64,000 nt of DNA from Bidens hawaiensis (lineage: Eukaryota; Streptophyta; Magnoliopsida; Asterales; Asteraceae). Below, piece by piece: positions 1-10,323 of this stretch. Every line of letters begins with the position of its first letter. Position 1 is the first letter of the stretch. The stretch spans positions 1 through 64,000 of the forward strand of contig JAIQDT010009053.1 in assembly GCA_021521415.1 (NCBI GenBank), written 5' to 3'. The notes under the pieces were generated by a model. It searched no databases, was not told the DNA's origin, and worked only from the letters and a program-made list of their open reading frames with translations. A program made the translations under genes and the position numbers.

Positions 1-310
1 TAACAAATTGCTTTTATCTAGAAATGACATTAAGCAGAACTTTCTTATCACATAGGACCGTCATGACAACATTAGGATTTACCTTATTATCTACTTTACA
101 ACTATTGGCTATACTCAGACAGCAATCATTCAAAACACATCGAATGTTAAGGTATAAATACAAGTAAAAGGGAATCATGTCTTAATCTATCTTACAGTTT
201 TAAATTCTCGTTATTTTAACAAGCATCACTAGTGGTTTCTACTATAAATTTTCAGACACGACAACATTTATTTAGTAGTTTACTAATGGTGGCTAGAAAA
301 TTTGTTCGCA
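1..310 (-). pseudogene. Relic protease region of RE-A1 pol
   Basis: The minus strand of about 225-305 aligns at the nucleotide level with 40650-40740 of RE-A2, just downstream of its protease active-site remnant. The frame is broken and the element leaves the window here. Only the start of pol is present. Confidence 0.6.
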
Positions 311-314
311 TGAA

Positions 315-1510
315 TCAAAAATATGAAGCAGATATACGTTTACTAGAAAGTACTGTGACAACTTAGATCTTCTTGGCTTTTTAGGGTTAAATGTAAGTTG
401 GTCTGGCTAGTCTGATCAGATCATTTTTCACTCTCCAGCTCAGTAGGTGCATTCTTGGCAAAATGGGTTACGACTTGTAACATGCGGGTTTTGCAGTACA
501 ATGGGAGAATAATGTCCACTTTTTACACTTTAAGGAATTGACAAGCTGAGCTTACCATGAGCTTACACATTATAACAAACTTCTATCTTTATCAACTTAC
601 ATCACCATGCATCTTTCAAGGTCTTAACGACTATTTCACTCTCGGTTGATTGTTCTTAGGGTTCAGAACTGAGTAGGGTCATTTAACAGGGGCGAAACTT
701 TTATTTTCTTTTTTCTCCAACAAATATACTCAGGTCTTGTAAAATCTGCGAGTCGAAAGATTCAAAAGTAACAGGTTTATTCGCCTGACTAGTATGCGAA
801 ATTTGTGGCACTCTCAATAGCAGTTGATTCTTATAGCTTAGTGTTAACATATGGGCATAACCTACCTGACATTCGGTTGAACTCGTGGTTATTGGTGTGT
901 AATCTTCGCTTTCAAGTTCAGGAACTTCATTTCGCCCTTCACTTCGGGTAGACAGAACTTTTCATCACCATTCTTTCAATCTCATCTCATTGCTTAATCT
1001 CTCGGGGTTTCTATGTCAATGATCTACAATACATTGCTTCGTAATCGAGGATTTGGTAGCAGCTAACCAATCTTGGTCGGGACGGCACTCGCGAATGCGG
1101 ATAACTTGTCTAGTGGTTATCGATTGAAGAGTAGTGATTGCGTCTCCCAAACAGTCAGCTTTGGGGATCGCAACTTTGAATGACTTGTAGTTGCACCACT
1201 CGGCTCTCTCTTTCATAACCTTTACGAATTAACACGCTTGATTCCTCTTCCTTTCATCATCTTCTTACTCTTTTCCAGAATTCTCAATTATCCTGGCTTT
1301 TAGAGACTTCAGAATTCAAGTTCTTACAAAGTGTACGTTGAGCAATGGAGCTTGAACAACAGGGTCAAGTTGATACTTCGTGGTTACTTGGATTTTGACC
1401 AGCTAACTTCCTTCTCCTCAGTGTTAGAAGTGATTCTAGACGGTTCTCGACAATGCTTGGCTAACATACGTCGTACGTCTCTTTTCAATAACTTTCCTAG
1501 CTCCAGCCAT
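315..1510 (-). pseudogene. Relic gag of RE-A1
   Basis: Minus-strand reading begins at an ATG at 1510 (MAG...), directly after a 3'-splice-like tccttatag, as in RE-A2 at 39318. The stretch 1016-1216 is open and holds the CNYKSFK and ITTLQSIT words that also occur in the RE-A2 gag. A zinc-knuckle remnant lies near 430-500. Several indels and stops interrupt the frame, so no full protein can be made. Gag would form the virus-like particle and bind element RNA. Identification is by similarity to the window's other copy and by family knowledge of gypsy gag. Confidence 0.7.
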
Positions 1511-1967
1511 TCGTATCTATAAGGAAACACAAAATTCATCACTTAAGGAACCATTTAGTACAAGGATAGTAAGGCTAACAGGTAATAACAGTGGCCAGCT
1601 ATGATTAGCTGATCACGTTACTCTCCGTGTCCTATACACTTCCCTTTGCGAGTCCACTTATGCTTGTTCTACTTCTACAGTTAGACAGCTCAAATAGTTT
1701 CATATCATATATCCTATCCTAGCAGTTTAGATAGATTCATACATATTTATTTAGCAGTTAAGCTACATCATACATCGTTCTCTAGCAATTAAGCTAGCAT
1801 TCATTCATCATTCTACTTTACATGTGAAATTAATCACGTACTTTACCTTTACTTAGCTTGCTTGAGTGACACATGGCATTTTTGAACTGGCATCTTCTTT
1901 CTTTTCTTACTTAATCCATTCTCTGTTCTAGTCTAAGCATGTAGGATGCTTAAATCTCTCGAACTTT

Positions 1968-1980
1968 TCTCTGATACCAA
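1968..1980 (-). other. Primer binding site of RE-A1 (initiator Met tRNA)
   Basis: The minus strand reads TTGGTATCAGAG, two nucleotides inside the LTR end, complementary to the 3' end of initiator methionine tRNA. It fixes element orientation and the inner LTR boundary. Confidence 0.85.
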
Positions 1981-2429
1981 CTTGTAAGGCCCCGTTACCG
2001 GTGCCCTACATTAGATGTTGGATTTACTCATAAACACCGTTCTAAATATCAGAGTTAATTAAAACTTTACGCGGTATATAAAACTTTCATAAACATTACA
2101 TAATAATTCATGACTTGTCTTAAAACATTCTTGTCTTTTATCATTAAAACATTAAACATAAAACAACTTGCATCTTCAGATGCCAAACTCTTATTCTTCC
2201 GTCATGTGTCCCCACTGAAGCCAACTGTCTCATTCTACTCACCTGCGTGCATACTAAAAGTCAGCTACGCCGAGTGAGTTCTAGTTAATCATATATTATA
2301 AAAATATATATACTCACCTTCAATTATGCACCCGAAGATACATATTAGTTACTTTACTAGTTTACATTCATTACATAACTGAATACATACGTTCATACTT
2401 TATTACTTTCATACTATATAATTACTGTC

Positions 2430-2665
2430 CTTTCTATCTCAGATATTATTAGGGTCTGATACCTTCCTTTTCTATCTCATATATTATTAGGGTCTGATCC
2501 CTTTTTCCATTGTCTATCTCAGATATTATTAGGGTCTGATCCCTTTCTTGTCTATCTCAGATATTAGTAGGGTCTGATCCCTCTTTACTTTTCTATCTCT
2601 GATATTATTAGGGTCTGATCCCTTTCTTCTCTATCTCAGATATTATTAGGGTATGATCCCTTACT
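2430..2665 (-). repeat. LTR minisatellite, about 38-42 bp unit
   Basis: Six diverged tandem copies of a unit containing ctatctcagatattatta followed by gggtctgatccct. The same LTR position is occupied by related tandem repeats (core CCCTAATAATATC) at 29784-29932 and 38366-38462, with different unit sequence and copy number. Confidence 0.8.
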
Positions 2666-3205
2666 TCTTCATCTTTGTACATTTTGTCTTTACATACCCA
2701 TAACATACATATACATTCTTTACTCGCTCATACATATTCATATGTTGTACATATATCTATCATACACATTCATCCGTTACATACATACCGCCCTTGTAAA
2801 TACATGCAATATCCGAAGATCGTTCACGTATCGACAAGCTTTCGTTCACATTCAAGATACACATAATTAACATATAAATCATACATGGCATACACTTACC
2901 ATTTAAGGTAAGTGTATTAACTATCACATCGAGTATGCACACAGCCCCGAAAACAAACAAGTAATGGGGCTAGAAACTCACCTGAATGCGGTTATGTTCA
3001 CCGTTAATGGTAATTCCCTTCTTGAGTTGTGCATGACTAACTGTATAACAATTACATGGATCAATTTAACTATCACCACTCATATCGCGTTTCCAGTCTA
3101 GTTATAACCCTCAACGGGGGTCTGGGGCAGCTCCCCTGGCAGCAGGGTTCTAGGGGGCGCAGCCCCTAGCGGGTCCAAGGCGCAGAGCCCCTGGCTGGGG
3201 TTAAG

Positions 3206-3435
3206 CTGAACATGACTTAATTCGTTATCTTAGTGGTAACGAATTGGGAGTAACGAATCACCTGATTCGTTATCTGGTTCGCTATCCTAGTTCGTTAGCC
3301 TAATTCGTTATCTGACATAACGAACTGGATGAGCTAATTCGTTATCTTGTCTTAACGAATGGTCGAACGAATTCGTTATCTGGGCATAATGAATTGATGA
3401 ACTAATTCTTTATCTTACCATAACGAATTTCATCA
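3206..3435 (-). repeat. TTCGTTA / TAACGAA word array in LTR
   Basis: The words attcgttat and taacgaat recur in both orientations with irregular spacing, for example near 3218, 3237, 3268, 3300 and 3341. No single repeat period is evident, so this is a cluster of short inverted words rather than a minisatellite. The homologous array in the solo LTR is at 28855-29170. Confidence 0.75.
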
Positions 3436-3987
3436 GTCTTATCCATACTTTGACCCAGGGTCAAGTCAAAATTTTCAAGAACACCATACAGTCAACATAT
3501 CTTAGATCTGCAATTAAACCTTCGTTTCTTAACGAAACATCACGATTATGGTACCGTTGGATTCGCCATACCAGCGCCAACAAACCCTAGTCGTCCATTC
3601 ATTCAAATATCGGGTTTTAGAGGGTGGGGTTTAAGCATCTATAATACGGGTTCTTTAGGCAAGCAATTAACCTACCAATCGTTAGTGGTTTTCAGCAAGA
3701 ATTATCACATTAGATTCGTTTTTACCATATGTATACAAATCTAAGATTACCTAAATGAATTCGACCTAAATGAACATTCTAGTATAAATGTATTTAATGA
3801 GTCGGTTCACGAACACGAGCTGGTCTTGATGTAGGTTCGGTTCATTACAACGTTCCAGCCCCAGCAAGCTCGGGTTTTCACCTTTGGATCTTGAGTCGGG
3901 ATATAGGATAGTGTTAGTGTCTGTTTCTGATGGTGTAGGCTATGGTGTAGAGGTGAATAAAAATGGAAAGGTTTAGGGTTTAAGGGG

Positions 3988-3995
3988 TATTTATA
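3988..3995 (-). promoter_or_regulatory. TATA box of RE-A1 LTR
   Basis: The minus strand reads TATAAATA, about 150 bp inside the LTR, within a block (ATGGGCTTAAG then TATAAATAC then AAACCCTAAA) conserved in the solo LTR (28296) and RE-A2 5' LTR (25935). Conservation across related LTRs supports a core promoter. Confidence 0.6.
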
Positions 3996-4285
3996 CTCTC
4001 TTAAGCCCATGGACCGAAGGCCTATTCCATCTCTTTTCCGTCTTTTAAAGTCCATCATCACACAGTTTGTTTTTCTAAACCAATAACGATACAATATAAA
4101 AAAAACAATTTTTTTTATTAATCTTATCAGAATCAGGATGTTACATTATACGACTTTGGCGTCAGCACGGATGGCGCAACGGAGACGTGTTTTTTTGTTT
4201 GACATGTTACAGGTGGAAACAGACAAGTTGCTGAAGAGGAGGAGAGACATCTGGAGATTGCAGCTGTACGAGGAGACTGTCCACC

Positions 4286-5315
4286 ATGGTTTGTTCAGGT
4301 GGAATCGCTTCCCGAGAAATAGATATCGGGCTGAAACCGTCACTACAAGAGGCACCAAAAGTCGAGCTGAAGGAGCGTCCAAAGCATTTAAAATATGCTT
4401 TCCTTGGTAAGAATGAGACTTTACATGTTATTATAGCTTCTAATTTATTTGTTGAACAGGAAAGTGCTTTGATGGCGGTGCTGGTTGCAAACAAGGAAGC
4501 AATCGGGAGGACAACAACGGATTTGAAGGGAGTCAGTCCTTCAATTGTAATGCATAAAATATTTACAGATCCGGATGTCAAACTCATCCATGATGCTAAG
4601 CGGAGGTTGAACCCGAAATGCGGGAAGTGGTGAAGAAAGAAGTGCTGAAGTGGTTAGACGCAGGGATAATTTTTTCCATCTCGAATAGCATGTGGGTAAG
4701 CCCGACACCGACAGTACCAAAAAAAAGCGGGCATCTAGGTCGTCAAGGACGACTCAGTTAACAAGGTCGCCACCTGGCCGGTAACCAGGTGGCGTATTTG
4801 TATTGATTATCAGAAACTGAACGTGAAAGCATTGAAAGATCACTTTCCGCTTCCGTTTATCGATCAAATTGTTGAAAGCTATCTGGTCAGAAATTTTATT
4901 TCTTTTTAGACGGGTATTCCGGTATAACCAGACAGCTATTCATCTTGAAGATCAGGAGAAAACTACTTTTACGTCCCCATATGACACATTCGCATTTAGG
5001 CGAACACCATTTGGGCTATGTAACATCCCCACCATCTTTCAAAGGTGCATGAAGAGTATTTTTTCCGATATGGTGGGGGAGTCTTTAGAAATTTGCATGG
5101 ATGATTTTTCGATATTCAGCACATATTTCGAGGCATGTTTAAATCAACTCGAAAGAGTATTGAAAAGATGTGTTGAAACGAACTTGGTTCTTAGTTGGGA
5201 GAAGAGCCATTTTATGGTCCAAAAGGGGATTGTTTTGGGCCATGTTGTGTCAAGTCGTGGGATTGAGGTGGACAGAGCTAGGTTCAAGTTATTTCTACTC
5301 TACCTCATCCCATGA
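4286..5315 (+). pseudogene. Athila pol: protease-RT linker and reverse transcriptase relic
   Basis: The first open piece (4286-4633) holds HLKYAFLG, the PSIVMHKI segment and RRLNP, as in the linker before Athila RT. After a frameshift near 4625, continuing text includes VCIDYQKLN (about 4795-4825), a YQTAIH-like segment, FGLCN, and the catalytic motif CMDDF near 5095 (normally YxDD or FxDD; both aspartates survive). The end carries VLGHVVSSRGIEVD. RT would copy element RNA to cDNA. Frame breaks near 4625, 4720-4740 and 5300 make it non-functional. Relics before 4286 are too damaged to delimit. Confidence 0.85.
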
Positions 5316-6004
5316 ATGTCAAAGGCATTAGATCGTTTTTGGGGCATGCCGGGGTTTATAGACGATTTATTAAGGGTTTTAGTGATATCACTAAACCATT
5401 ATGTAACTTATTGCTAAAGGACGCCCCGTTTGACTTTAATGATAAATGTACTAAAGCCTTTGATATTTTGAAACTGAAATTGGTCGAAGCCCCGATCTTG
5501 CAATCACCATATTGGAATTTTCCTTTTGAAATAATATGTGATGAAAGTGATTATGCGGTCGGGGCTGTTTTGGGTCAACGGGTTGACAAGAAACCCGTTA
5601 CCATATACTATGCAAGTAAAATTCTCTCGGATGCTCAATTGAATTACACAACATCCGAGAAGGAGTTACTGGTGGTAGTATATGCTCTAGACAAAGTCCA
5701 GTCTTATATTTGGGGTAGTAATGTTATTATTAATTCTGACCACTCTGCAGTTAGGTACCTTATGGAGAAAAAGGATGCAAAACCGAGGCTCATAAGATGG
5801 GTTTTTCTACTACAGGAATTTGATCTAGAGATTCGGGAAAAGAAAGGAAGTGAGAAGTGTGGGCCCATTAACGATTCTTTCCCGGATGAACACATTTTGG
5901 CAGTCTCACAAAATCCCTGGTTTTCTCATATTATTAATTTTAAAGTTTCAGGTGATATACCGGAGCATTGGCGAAGGAGAAAGAAGAAGCATTTGATGTC
6001 CTAA
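5312..6004 (+). pseudogene. Athila pol: RT connection and RNase H relic
   Basis: A 230-codon open stretch. It starts in the thumb/connection (RSFLGHAGVYRRFIKGFS), then RNase H with CDESDYAVGAVLG (first acidic residue), SEKELLVVVYALDKV (Glu) and NSDHSAVRYLMEKKDAKPR (Asp). The usual ADHLSRL end of RNase H is missing: after KKGSEKCGPIND the text jumps to FPDEHILAVSQNPWF, implying a small in-frame deletion near 5865. RNase H would remove the RNA template strand. Long openness suggests fairly recent decay. Confidence 0.85.
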
Positions 6005-6049
6005 GCCAAACAATATATTTGGGATGACCCAGATTTGTTTAGACTGGTT

Positions 6050-7201
6050 CAGATTAGATTATTAGATGATACATACCCGAGGAGGATGTCAGATCCGTGT
6101 TGGAACACACGCACTTGTCCGCGTGTGAGAGTCACTTTAGTGGCCAGAAAAGAGCTAGAAAAAAATCTTTACAAGTGGCTTCTTTTGGCCATCATTGTTT
6201 AAGAATCCTCACGAGTTCGCGACACACTGTTTTAAGTGTCAACAACTAGGGAGCATTTCTAAGACGGATGAGATTCCCTTGAACCCGATCATTGTAGTTG
6301 ATATTTTTGATGTTTGGGGAATCGATTTCATAGGCCAATTCCCGAATTCACATGGTAATTTATACATCCTAGTGGTCGTCGACTATTTGTCTAAATGGGT
6401 TTAAACGATATCCACTAGGACGAATGATCACACGGTTTTGTGCAAAGAAATATATTTTCAAGATTGGGAGTCCCCCGAACCATCATAAGTGATGGGGGAT
6501 CTCATTTCAAAAACTTTAAGTTTGGAAAATTTCTTAAACGGTATGGTTTTGATCATAGAATTGCCACACCTTACTATTCACAAATGAGTAGACAAGTTGA
6601 GGTGCCTAATCGGCCAATTAAACAGATTTTACAAAAGACAGTTAGGACGGAACAAAAAGATTGATCAACCAAGTCGACCGATGCTCTATGGCCTACCACA
6701 CTGCTTACAAAATGCCGATTGGTACCATTCCTTATAGACATGTGTATGGAGGTAGAGATTGCACAAAGAGCATATTAGGTTACTAAAAATGATAATATAA
6801 GTTACGATGATGCAGGTAAAGCAAGGAAGTTGGCTTTGTGTGAAATTGAAAAGTTAAAGGACGAAGAGTATGAATGTGCATCCGCGTACAAGTCAAAGAT
6901 GAAGAAGGTCCACGATGCTAATATTCGGTTGAAGAACATTGAAGTGGGACAAAAGGTTTGGTTATACACCACAAGAATGAAGCTTTTTCCGGCTAAGTTG
7001 AAAAGTAAGTGGACGGGCCCGTACTTGGTAGTTGGAGTTGGAAATCATGGTCAATTTGATATTGAATATTTTGATGACCATTTGAGACAAGTGGTGAATG
7101 GCTATAGATTGAAGCCATATCTGGAAAAGAAGGATATTCAAAACATGGAAAAGGAATCGGTGAGTTTCATTGTGACCTCACTGGTTTATGAAGACAATTG
7201 A
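6050..7201 (+). pseudogene. Athila pol: integrase relic and C-terminal tail
   Basis: The zinc-binding end is seen as [13 protein letters not shown] (near 6220). The core follows with [16 protein letters not shown] and [10 protein letters not shown] (6310-6400), VPRTIISDGGSHF (6465-6505) and an altered third motif, SRQVEVPNRPIKQI, where GQVEVSN is usual. The last part (6830-7201) is an open C-terminal domain with VGQKVWLYTTRMKLFPAKLKSKWTG and VVNGYRLKPYL. Stops near 6402 and 6661 and frameshifts break it. Integrase would insert cDNA into chromosomes. The gap 6664-6830 still aligns in type but is frame-shifted. Confidence 0.82.
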
Positions 7202-8948
7202 GTGTTCAAGGCATTGTCGAGCTGTAGACACGAAATTCAGCGCTTACGGGAGGCAAACTGGGGTTTGTAAGTATCTGTCCAGTTTGTATTAGTTTTTTTG
7301 AGTCGTGTATTGATTGTTGTCTTGAGTTTGGTGCAGGAAACATCAAGTGTGGGGAAAATTGTTGGTGGACTTGCAATTTTATGAAGATCGGTAAGAGTTT
7401 GTTCTATTACATGTCTTTCCAGGTACGTAAAGTATGTTTTGAGTTCGGAAACGTGTTCAGGGTGATGTCGGGATGTCGAAAAGTGGTCGGGTCGGAAAAT
7501 GTCCAGACCCAACTTTGGGTAAAACTTTCCATGGAAAAGTGCCATCGCGATACGCGATGACCTTTTCAACAACTCCATCATGTATCGCGATGGAGTATGA
7601 TATCTCTGACTATGTGACATCAACGCGATACGCGATGACGTCCCTAATCACTTATCGCATATCACTGTCCTACCAAACTCTAATTGAAATCAAATTGGGT
7701 CACGATACGCGAGCCATGTGTTTTTAACCCATTGCGTGTTGCGATGGGTCATGGGTACTCCGAAAACAAAAACAACCTTTTTTCTTCTTCTCCATTACAT
7801 CAAAACCATAACCACCATACATCACCGCTAACCACTGTCGCAGCAGTCTACCGACGTTCGCCACCATACATATTACCCACCACTGTAACAATCATCACCA
7901 TCGCACACAGCCACCACACCACCACCGCAGTCCATCTCCAGTCATCATCTACATCACCACCACTCATCATCACCAACATAAACCACCGCCGTTCACTAGC
8001 ATCCCCACAACACAACTATCACCACTGTTACTATTCACCATTCGCTGCCGTCCACCACCGTTACCAGAACACCACCACCATTCGCTGTCCACTGTTCATC
8101 ATCATCCACTTCCGCCCAAACATCAGTCACCACCACTCTTACCATTCATTATTATTATTTTTATTAGACCCGACATCGAGGTACGCATTTTATATTAATT
8201 TATTATGTCGGGTTGAATGTTTATCGGTATGCGGGTTTCGGGTGGTTGGGTTTAGATAAAGGTGGTTTGGTTCATTTGGTTATGATTAATCTCGGGATGT
8301 CAAAGTTTTGCTGGATTGCCGGGTTATTTTGTTTGAATTGAGTATTAGTTTGTTGAGATATGTCGGTTATGATAAACATAGGGGTAACAAGTCGTTTTTT
8401 TTATAAGTTCAAAATTTTAAAATCATTATTTTATTATTATTTTAATGATAGCGACGTTTCGAGATTAAACGATATTTTTGATCTTTATATACTAATAATT
8501 TATATTATTTTATTTCACCAACCCGACCTGTCACCTAATTATTTGTTTCGCCGACATGGGAATTATGTGTTTGCATGTTATTCGAGATGGTGAGTCAATT
8601 TGGTTATATTTGTTCGAGTCAGTTTGTTAATAATTGTGTGTGTGTCTATTATTTCGAGTCGTAAATATTTGTTTAAGTATTTAATCGAGTCATGGGGATA
8701 ACTTGTAGTTTGAGATTGAAATGATTATTGATTGACCATCCGTACTCAATCTCCATTTGGGCGTGATGATCTGATTTTTAAAAATACGTGCAGGGTGCCC
8801 CCAAATTTTTCGTCTTTAGTTATTTTTATTTTTTTATTATTTTAATATTATTTTATTATGTGGGACGACCGCGATTGAAATGTTATACGGTCATCGCCAT
8901 AGTTTATTGTTAACATATCTAACTTAAATGTGTAATTTTTTTACAGAT
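7202..8948 (+). promoter_or_regulatory. Athila pol-ORF3 intergenic region with dyads, CAC-rich leader and candidate intron
   Basis: No coding sequence is convincing. In order: a post-pol block with aagtgtggggaaaat (7350), a donor-like ccag/gtacgtaaag (7422), a cluster of tcgcgatacgcga dyads (7544-7745), a C/A-rich G-poor segment (7795-8120), a donor-like cgag/gtacgc (8181), an A/T-rich stretch, and a strong acceptor-like taatttttttacag (ending 8946), 2 nt before the ORF3 start at 8949. I infer that this makes a spliced mRNA for ORF3, either from the LTR or from an internal promoter. Confidence 0.45.
7544..7745 (+). repeat. CATCGCG-ATA-CGCGATG dyads in the Athila intergenic region
   Basis: An intact ccatcgcgatacgcgatga at 7542-7560, followed by partial copies (catgtatcgcgatgg near 7578, aacgcgatacgcgatgacg near 7622, cacgatacgcgag near 7701, ttgcgatgggtc near 7738). 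The 7-bp arms CATCGCG and CGCGATG are reverse complements around ATA, with four CpGs per copy. Confidence 0.75.
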
Positions 8949-10323
8949 ATGTCAGATATCTCAGGATCCTCAAGCTCCCCCGGGCGAAAGAGATCGAGGC
9001 CCCGACCTAAGGGGGCAGGCCGTCGTGGCCCCGTTGCTGCTCCACAGGGTGATCCTGAGCCACATCAATTCATACAGCCGCCTAAGAGGCCACCTTGCGT
9101 GATTCATTACGATGGTACATAGTTGTCAATTACGACGCACGCATCATATGGTGCTCAGGTTCAGTATTCTGACTGAGGAATATACTAGATTGACTAAGAT
9201 TAGGGGGATGCAGCTTGGTAGGCATAGGTCTTTTGATTGGGCATTGTTGGGTACCCTAGGAGTAGAGGATAGATTACGGGACTTGATATCGGCTCGGTGG
9301 GTCTAGGTGCTCACGTGTGACTCGATTTCATTTTGACTTTCTCCATACGACCACTAACTTTGTCGATCCACATGCCATGTCGTTCTCACTTGGATGACAA
9401 GTTTATGAGATGTCAATCCCTGATTTCGCTGTGGCCACGGGTTTTTACACTCGGGAGGAGGTTCAGACTCCCGTGTTTTTATAGAGCTTTAGAGGTTATA
9501 CTCTACGGTCATAGCGGTAAGGGAGTTTTGGTTGTAGAGGCTCAATTAGCACAGTTTTGGGAGCAGATCGCAGACGGGGCACTCGAGTTCAGTGGTGGCA
9601 TCATCCATCAGGGACCCCATCTATCGCTATATTCATAAGACTGTTGCTTACACTATTGCCGACCGTCGTTTGGTTCGCGATAAGTATAGCAACTTAGATA
9701 TGTTTTACCTCCTGTTGATCATTACTGTAAGGGAGGCCAACATCGCGATGCTGCTGCTCACATCGTTTGCCAGAGCCAGGTGTTTACAGGGTGCATCGGC
9801 CCATTTATCATTGCGACCGTATATTACTAGGATTACACAAAGTGTTGGGGCTTTAGAGAGATATCCAGTCGAGTTCATTACTCCTGGACGAGATACCAAG
9901 GTTTTTGGGTTATAGGATGCTTGGAGGGCCGAGATTTGCGAGCTACAGGATCCAACCACGCTACTCCAGGTTAGACAGGGACCACAGATGTCGCCACCTC
10001 CAGGATCAACCGCTCCTGTATCATTACAGATGGGAGTTCTGACACACCGGCAACATGTGCTGATCCTGCGTATGATGCGGCTATATCAGCAGTATCCACT
10101 CTGCCAGCCGCCACCGTAGCCGCAGTAGCCAGTCACACTTGACATGATTTATCAGCAGCTGCCGGCGATGCAGGAGGAGACACGGGCCCATCTGGCTCGT
10201 CATGATGATTATTTCAGGTTATTATTTACTCATTCGCAGGTACCACTTCTGCCTACACTTGTAGTTCCTGCAGAGCATGTGGAACAACAAGATGTCGGTG
10301 GCGATGCTCAGATGGATGAGTAG
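8949..10323 (+). pseudogene. Athila ORF3, env-position protein (ATHILA ORF-1-like), disrupted
   Basis: ATG at 8949 begins MSDISGSSSS, then a basic, proline-rich N-terminus (KRSRPRPKGAGRRGP) and PPKRPPCVIHYDGT. Continuing through frameshifts near 9120, 9306, 9400-9480 and 9620 are FDWALLGTLGVEDRLRDLIS, VDPHAMS-like and GFYTREEV-like text, IRDPIYRYIHKTVAYTIA, LDMFYLLLIITVREANIA and a last part ending VEQQDVGGDAQMDE at a TAG (10321). This resembles the ORF downstream of pol in Athila elements, often called env-like although its function is unknown. No signal peptide is evident. Confidence 0.7.

Larger units (their letters stand above)
1..4145 (-). mobile_element. RE-A1: Ty3/gypsy element, 5' portion, running off the left edge
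   Basis: Read on the minus strand: an LTR (4145 to 1983), a primer binding site, a leader, a gag relic starting near 1510, and a protease-region relic reaching base 1. The rest of pol and the other LTR lie outside the window. It is a close relative of RE-A2 (25777-45622): leader, gag start, zinc-knuckle area and protease area all align with the plus-strand copy at 38903-40740. It abuts Athila pol sequence at 4146, so I infer that it inserted into the Athila element; the 5 bp at the right edge are ttata, and the matching copy would lie left of the window. Confidence 0.85.
1983..4145 (-). repeat. Complete LTR of RE-A1
   Basis: On the minus strand it starts TGTAACATCC and ends GCCTTACA, followed after 2 nt by the primer binding site. 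About 2.16 kb. It shares ends, TATA region, minisatellite and a splice-donor-like site with the solo LTR at 28139-30419 and the RE-A2 LTRs. It contains a TTCGTTA word array (3206-3435), a G+C-rich block (3110-3200) and a tandem repeat (2430-2665). Confidence 0.88.

Noticed and set aside
4207..4587. 126-codon minus-strand ORF
   Set aside because: Antisense of the Athila pre-RT region, which has clear sense-strand motifs.
7237..7623. 128-codon minus-strand ORF
   Set aside because: Antisense to the Athila pol end and dyad region; no recognisable domain.
7684..8259. 191-codon His/Ser-rich ORF
   Set aside because: Produced by the CAC-rich segment; no domain, no conserved motif, and it lies in the Athila intergenic region.
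7364..8945. A solo LTR starting tgttggtgg after a purine tract
   Set aside because: No matching TG..CA end with duplication was found, and the layout fits the Athila pol-ORF3 region.
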